A program made the position numbers and the translations under genes. Of a DNA stretch of 64,000 bases, positions 61,825-64,000 are shown one piece after another. The DNA lies in assembly GCF_030316825.1 (NCBI RefSeq), contig NZ_JASZYU010000001.1:1240001-1304000 (forward strand). The letters run 5' to 3'. The stretch comes from Variovorax fucosicus (GTDB lineage: Bacteria > Pseudomonadota > Gammaproteobacteria > Burkholderiales > Burkholderiaceae_C). Numbering within the stretch: position 1 is the stretch's first letter; each line of letters starts with the position of its first letter. The notes under the pieces were generated by a model. It had not been told where the DNA came from. It saw only the letters and a list, made by a program, of their open reading frames with translations, and searched no databases.

Positions 61825-63477
61825 ATGCACGCAATCTTCATCAAGAGCGCCCTGCTCGCAGCCGCCGTCGCGCTCGGCGCCTGCACCACCCTCACCGCGC
61901 CCCAGGCGCCCGCCACCCGGCCTGCAGGCTGGGCCGCGCCCGAGGCGCTGGTCGCGCCCTCAGCCTTCAACGGCGTCCACGGGCTGGCGGTCGACCAGAG
62001 CGGCCGCCTGCTGGCCGGCTCGGTGGTCGGCAACACGCTGTGGGAAGTCAACCGCCAGAGCGGTGCCGCGCGCGTGCTGGTCGAAGGCCCCGAGGGGCAG
62101 GCCGACGACATCGCGGTCGGGCCCAAGGGCGAACTCGCCTGGACCAACTACCTGATGGGCATGCTGCGCTACCGCGAGAACGACAGCGCACCGCTGCGCG
62201 TGCTCGCCAAGGATCTGCCCGGCCTCAACTCGGTCGACTTCGACCGCCGCAACGGCAAGCTCTATGCGTCGCAGGTGTTCCTGGGCGATGCACTCTGGGA
62301 GATCGACCGCGCGGGCCAGCAGCCGCCGCGCCTGATCAAGAAGGACATGGGCGGCTTCAACGGTTTCGAGGTCGGGCCCGACGGCATGCTCTACGGCCCA
62401 CTGTGGTTCAAGGGCCAGGTGGTGAAGATCAACCCGGCTGACGGCAACCTCACGGTGATTGCCGACGGCTTCAAGATCCCCGCCGCCGCCAACCTCGACG
62501 GCAAGGGCAACCTGTGGGTGGTCGACACGCGCAGCGGCGAGCTGGTGCGGGTCGACCTGGCGACCGGTCGCAAGACCGTGGCGAAGCAGCTCACGCCCTC
62601 GATCGACAACCTCGCGATCGCGCCCGACGGAACGATCTACGTGTCGAACATGGCCAACAACCAGATCGACGCCTTCGATCCCCCGACCGGCACGCTGCGC
62701 ACGCTCACCAGCGGCAAGCTCGCGGTGCCGGCGGGCCTGAAGATCGACGGCAACGACCTCTGGGTGGCCGACATCTTCGGCTTCCGCCAGGTCGATGCGC
62801 GCACGGGCGCCGTGCGCGACGTGTTCCGCATGCAGCGCGACCCCGATCTCGACTACCCCTTTTCTGTCGGCCTGTCGGCCACGCGCTTTGCGCTGACCTC
62901 GTGGTTCACCGGCACTGTGCAGCTGGTAGACCGGAAGACGCTGAAGACGGTGGAAACGATCCATGGCCTGAAGGCGCCTTTCGACGCGATCCCGATGGCC
63001 GACGGCAGCGTGATCTATGCAGAGATCGCCACCGGCAGCATCACGCAGGCGAGCGGCCCCAAGTTCGGCGACAAGCGCGTGATCGCCACCGGCCTGGCTG
63101 GCCCGGTGCAGATGGTGCTGGGCCGCGATGGCGCGCTCTACGTGACCGAGGCGGCCGGCAAGCTGCTGCGGATTCCGCTCGATGCGAGTGCACCGCTGCG
63201 CGCCATCGCCGAAGGCCTGGCACTGCCGGAGGGCCTGGCGCAGACGCCCTGGGGCAGCTTCGTCGTGGCCGAGAGCGCGGCGAGGCGCCTGGTCGAGATC
63301 AACCCCGCCGACGGCAGCCGCCGCACGGTGGCCGAGAACCTGCCGATCGGCCTGCCCGGCGGCCCCGGCATGCCGCCGCCCTACGTGCCGACCGGCGTGG
63401 CGGTCGGCAGCGACGGCACCATCTACATGAGCGCCGACCGCAACAACGCGCTGTACCGGATCCGTCCGCAACGCTGA
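61825..63477 (+). CDS. SMP-30/gluconolactonase-like lipoprotein
   Basis: 550 residues. The N-terminus has a lipobox (ALGACTT), so an exported lipoprotein is likely. The body is a repeat-rich beta-propeller: VHGLAVDQSGRLLAGS, GADDIAVGPKGELAWT-type blades, FGDKRVIATGLAGPVQMVLGRDGALYVTEAAG and a final GPGMPPPYVPTGVAVGSDG. Gluconolactonase-type calcium binding is possible, but individual ligands were not assigned. A Shine-Dalgarno (AAGAAGGAG) precedes the ATG. Adjacent to a GST gene. Confidence 0.82.
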   Translation: MHAIFIKSALLAAAVALGACTTLTAPQAPATRPAGWAAPEALVAPSAFNGVHGLAVDQSGRLLAGSVVGNTLWEVNRQSGAARVLVEGPEGQADDIAVGPKGELAWTNYLMGMLRYRENDSAPLRVLAKDLPGLNSVDFDRRNGKLYASQVFLGDALWEIDRAGQQPPRLIKKDMGGFNGFEVGPDGMLYGPLWFKGQVVKINPADGNLTVIADGFKIPAAANLDGKGNLWVVDTRSGELVRVDLATGRKTVAKQLTPSIDNLAIAPDGTIYVSNMANNQIDAFDPPTGTLRTLTSGKLAVPAGLKIDGNDLWVADIFGFRQVDARTGAVRDVFRMQRDPDLDYPFSVGLSATRFALTSWFTGTVQLVDRKTLKTVETIHGLKAPFDAIPMADGSVIYAEIATGSITQASGPKFGDKRVIATGLAGPVQMVLGRDGALYVTEAAGKLLRIPLDASAPLRAIAEGLALPEGLAQTPWGSFVVAESAARRLVEINPADGSRRTVAENLPIGLPGGPGMPPPYVPTGVAVGSDGTIYMSADRNNALYRIRPQR

Positions 63478-63527
63478 CGTGCGGGGCGCCGGGGCAAGGC
63501 CATTGCAACCACCGTATAAAGAGGCCC

Positions 63528-64000
63528 ATGACCGACCTCTCCTCCTTCCCCATCACGGCCAAATGGCCCGCGCAACACCCCGATCGCCTGCAGCTCTACT
63601 CGTTGCCCACGCCCAATGGCGTGAAGGTGTCGATCCTGCTGGAGGAAACCGGCCTTCCCTACGAACCGCACCTGGTCGACTTCGGCAGCCACGACCAGAT
63701 GTCGTCGGCCTTCCTGTCGCTCAACCCGAACAACAAGATCCCGGCCATCGTTGATCCGGACGGGCCGGGCGGAAAGCCGCTGGGGCTGTTCGAGTCCGGC
63801 GCGATCCTGCTGTACCTGGCCGACAAGACCGGCAAGTTCGTTCCGAAGGATGCCGCAGGCCGCTACGAAACCATCCAGTGGCTCATGTGGCAGATGGGCG
63901 GCATCGGCCCGATGTTCGGGCAGCTCGGCTTCTTCAACAAGTTCGCCGGCAAGGACTATGAAGACAAGCGCCCGCGCGATCGCTACGTGGCCGAGTCGAA
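63528..64000 (+). CDS. Glutathione S-transferase (YghU-like), cut by window end
   Basis: The first 157 residues are present and the frame runs off the right edge. It starts MTDLSSFPITAKWPAQ, then shows LYSLPTPNGVKVSILLEETG, LNPNNKIPAIVDPDG and FESGAILLYLADKTG of the GST N-terminal domain, and GGIGPMFGQLGFFNKFAGKDY, as in the YghU/YfcG bacterial group. Such enzymes reduce disulfide bonds of glutathionyl or organic peroxide substrates. The C-terminus is missing. Confidence 0.9.
   Translation, partial: MTDLSSFPITAKWPAQHPDRLQLYSLPTPNGVKVSILLEETGLPYEPHLVDFGSHDQMSSAFLSLNPNNKIPAIVDPDGPGGKPLGLFESGAILLYLADKTGKFVPKDAAGRYETIQWLMWQMGGIGPMFGQLGFFNKFAGKDYEDKRPRDRYVAES

Noticed and set aside
1..64000. tRNA, rRNA, transposase and integrase genes
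   Set aside because: No cloverleaf-type T-loop sequences, ribosomal RNA motifs or transposase families were found in gaps or frames; most gaps are too short for them. A covariance-model scan was not possible here.

Overview
The window is a high-GC chromosomal segment that looks like a member of the Burkholderiales, most likely Comamonadaceae and Variovorax-like. The reasons are the very GC-rich codon use over most of the window, the dense head-to-tail genes with ATGA overlaps, the PHA-granule genes, the FcbT/TakP-type TRAP transporter, the DUF445, NodI/NodJ-type and RgpF-like families, and a structured intergenic repeat present three times. The genus is an inference; no rRNA or tRNA gene, CRISPR array, insertion sequence or prophage gene was seen.

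Region 1 (1-19,949) is a surface-polysaccharide locus. The plus-strand left part holds a truncated RgpF-like protein, an NAD-dependent sugar epimerase, and a 1,022-residue protein with N-terminal repeats, a GT2 and a GT4 domain. A minus-strand methyltransferase follows. A tightly packed plus-strand unit (5,657-12,555) then encodes two nucleotide-sugar SDR enzymes, a sugar nucleotidyltransferase, a GtrB/DPM-like polyprenyl glycosyltransferase, a methyltransferase, a GtrA flippase-like protein and a large YfhO-like membrane protein. On the minus strand are two more methyltransferases and the complete dTDP-L-rhamnose set rfbB-rfbD-rfbA-rfbC. A divergent 608-residue protein resembling capsule (KpsC/KpsS-type) enzymes closes the region. 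Its left part is visibly more AT-rich than the rest.

Region 2 (20,022-36,847) mixes PHA/lipid genes (phasin, TetR regulator, acyl-CoA-binding protein, PHA-granule protein) with peptide and amino-acid degradation: a putative aminopeptidase lipoprotein, a molybdopterin oxidoreductase, a Leu/Ile/Val-type binding protein, M14 and M20 hydrolases, and an ArgE-like deacetylase. It also holds a glycerophosphodiesterase, a DUF445 protein, coaX, an enoyl-reductase-like dehydrogenase, a LysM/BON protein and a rhodanese. At 33,619-34,024 is a gene-free stretch built from two large inverted repeats.

Region 3 (37,027-44,511) has a three-gene TRAP transporter whose large permease carries an extra low-complexity insert. 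A ribbon-helix-helix regulator with a near-perfect palindromic operator in front of it is followed by a PHB-depolymerase-type esterase. An exported pyruvate-phosphate-dikinase-like protein lies opposite.

Region 4 (44,670-64,000) holds a FecR-like glutamine-rich exported protein, glutathione reductase, AMP nucleosidase and homoserine dehydrogenase. The last has a Thr/Ile leader peptide, mutually exclusive hairpins and an intrinsic terminator in its 5' leader. Then come an RhlE-type helicase, a SUI1/YciH factor, a DUF3820 protein, D-amino-acid dehydrogenase, an ArsR regulator, a cytochrome P450, an FMN-binding oxidoreductase with a glutathione S-transferase and a divergent LysR regulator, a NodI/NodJ-type ABC exporter, an SMP-30-like lipoprotein, and a second glutathione S-transferase cut by the window end.

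The most interesting signals are the threonine/isoleucine attenuator in front of homoserine dehydrogenase, the three-copy intercistronic repeat with compensatory base changes in its stems, the inverted-repeat element between 33,619 and 34,024, the operator of the RHH regulator, and the Gtr-like polysaccharide module.
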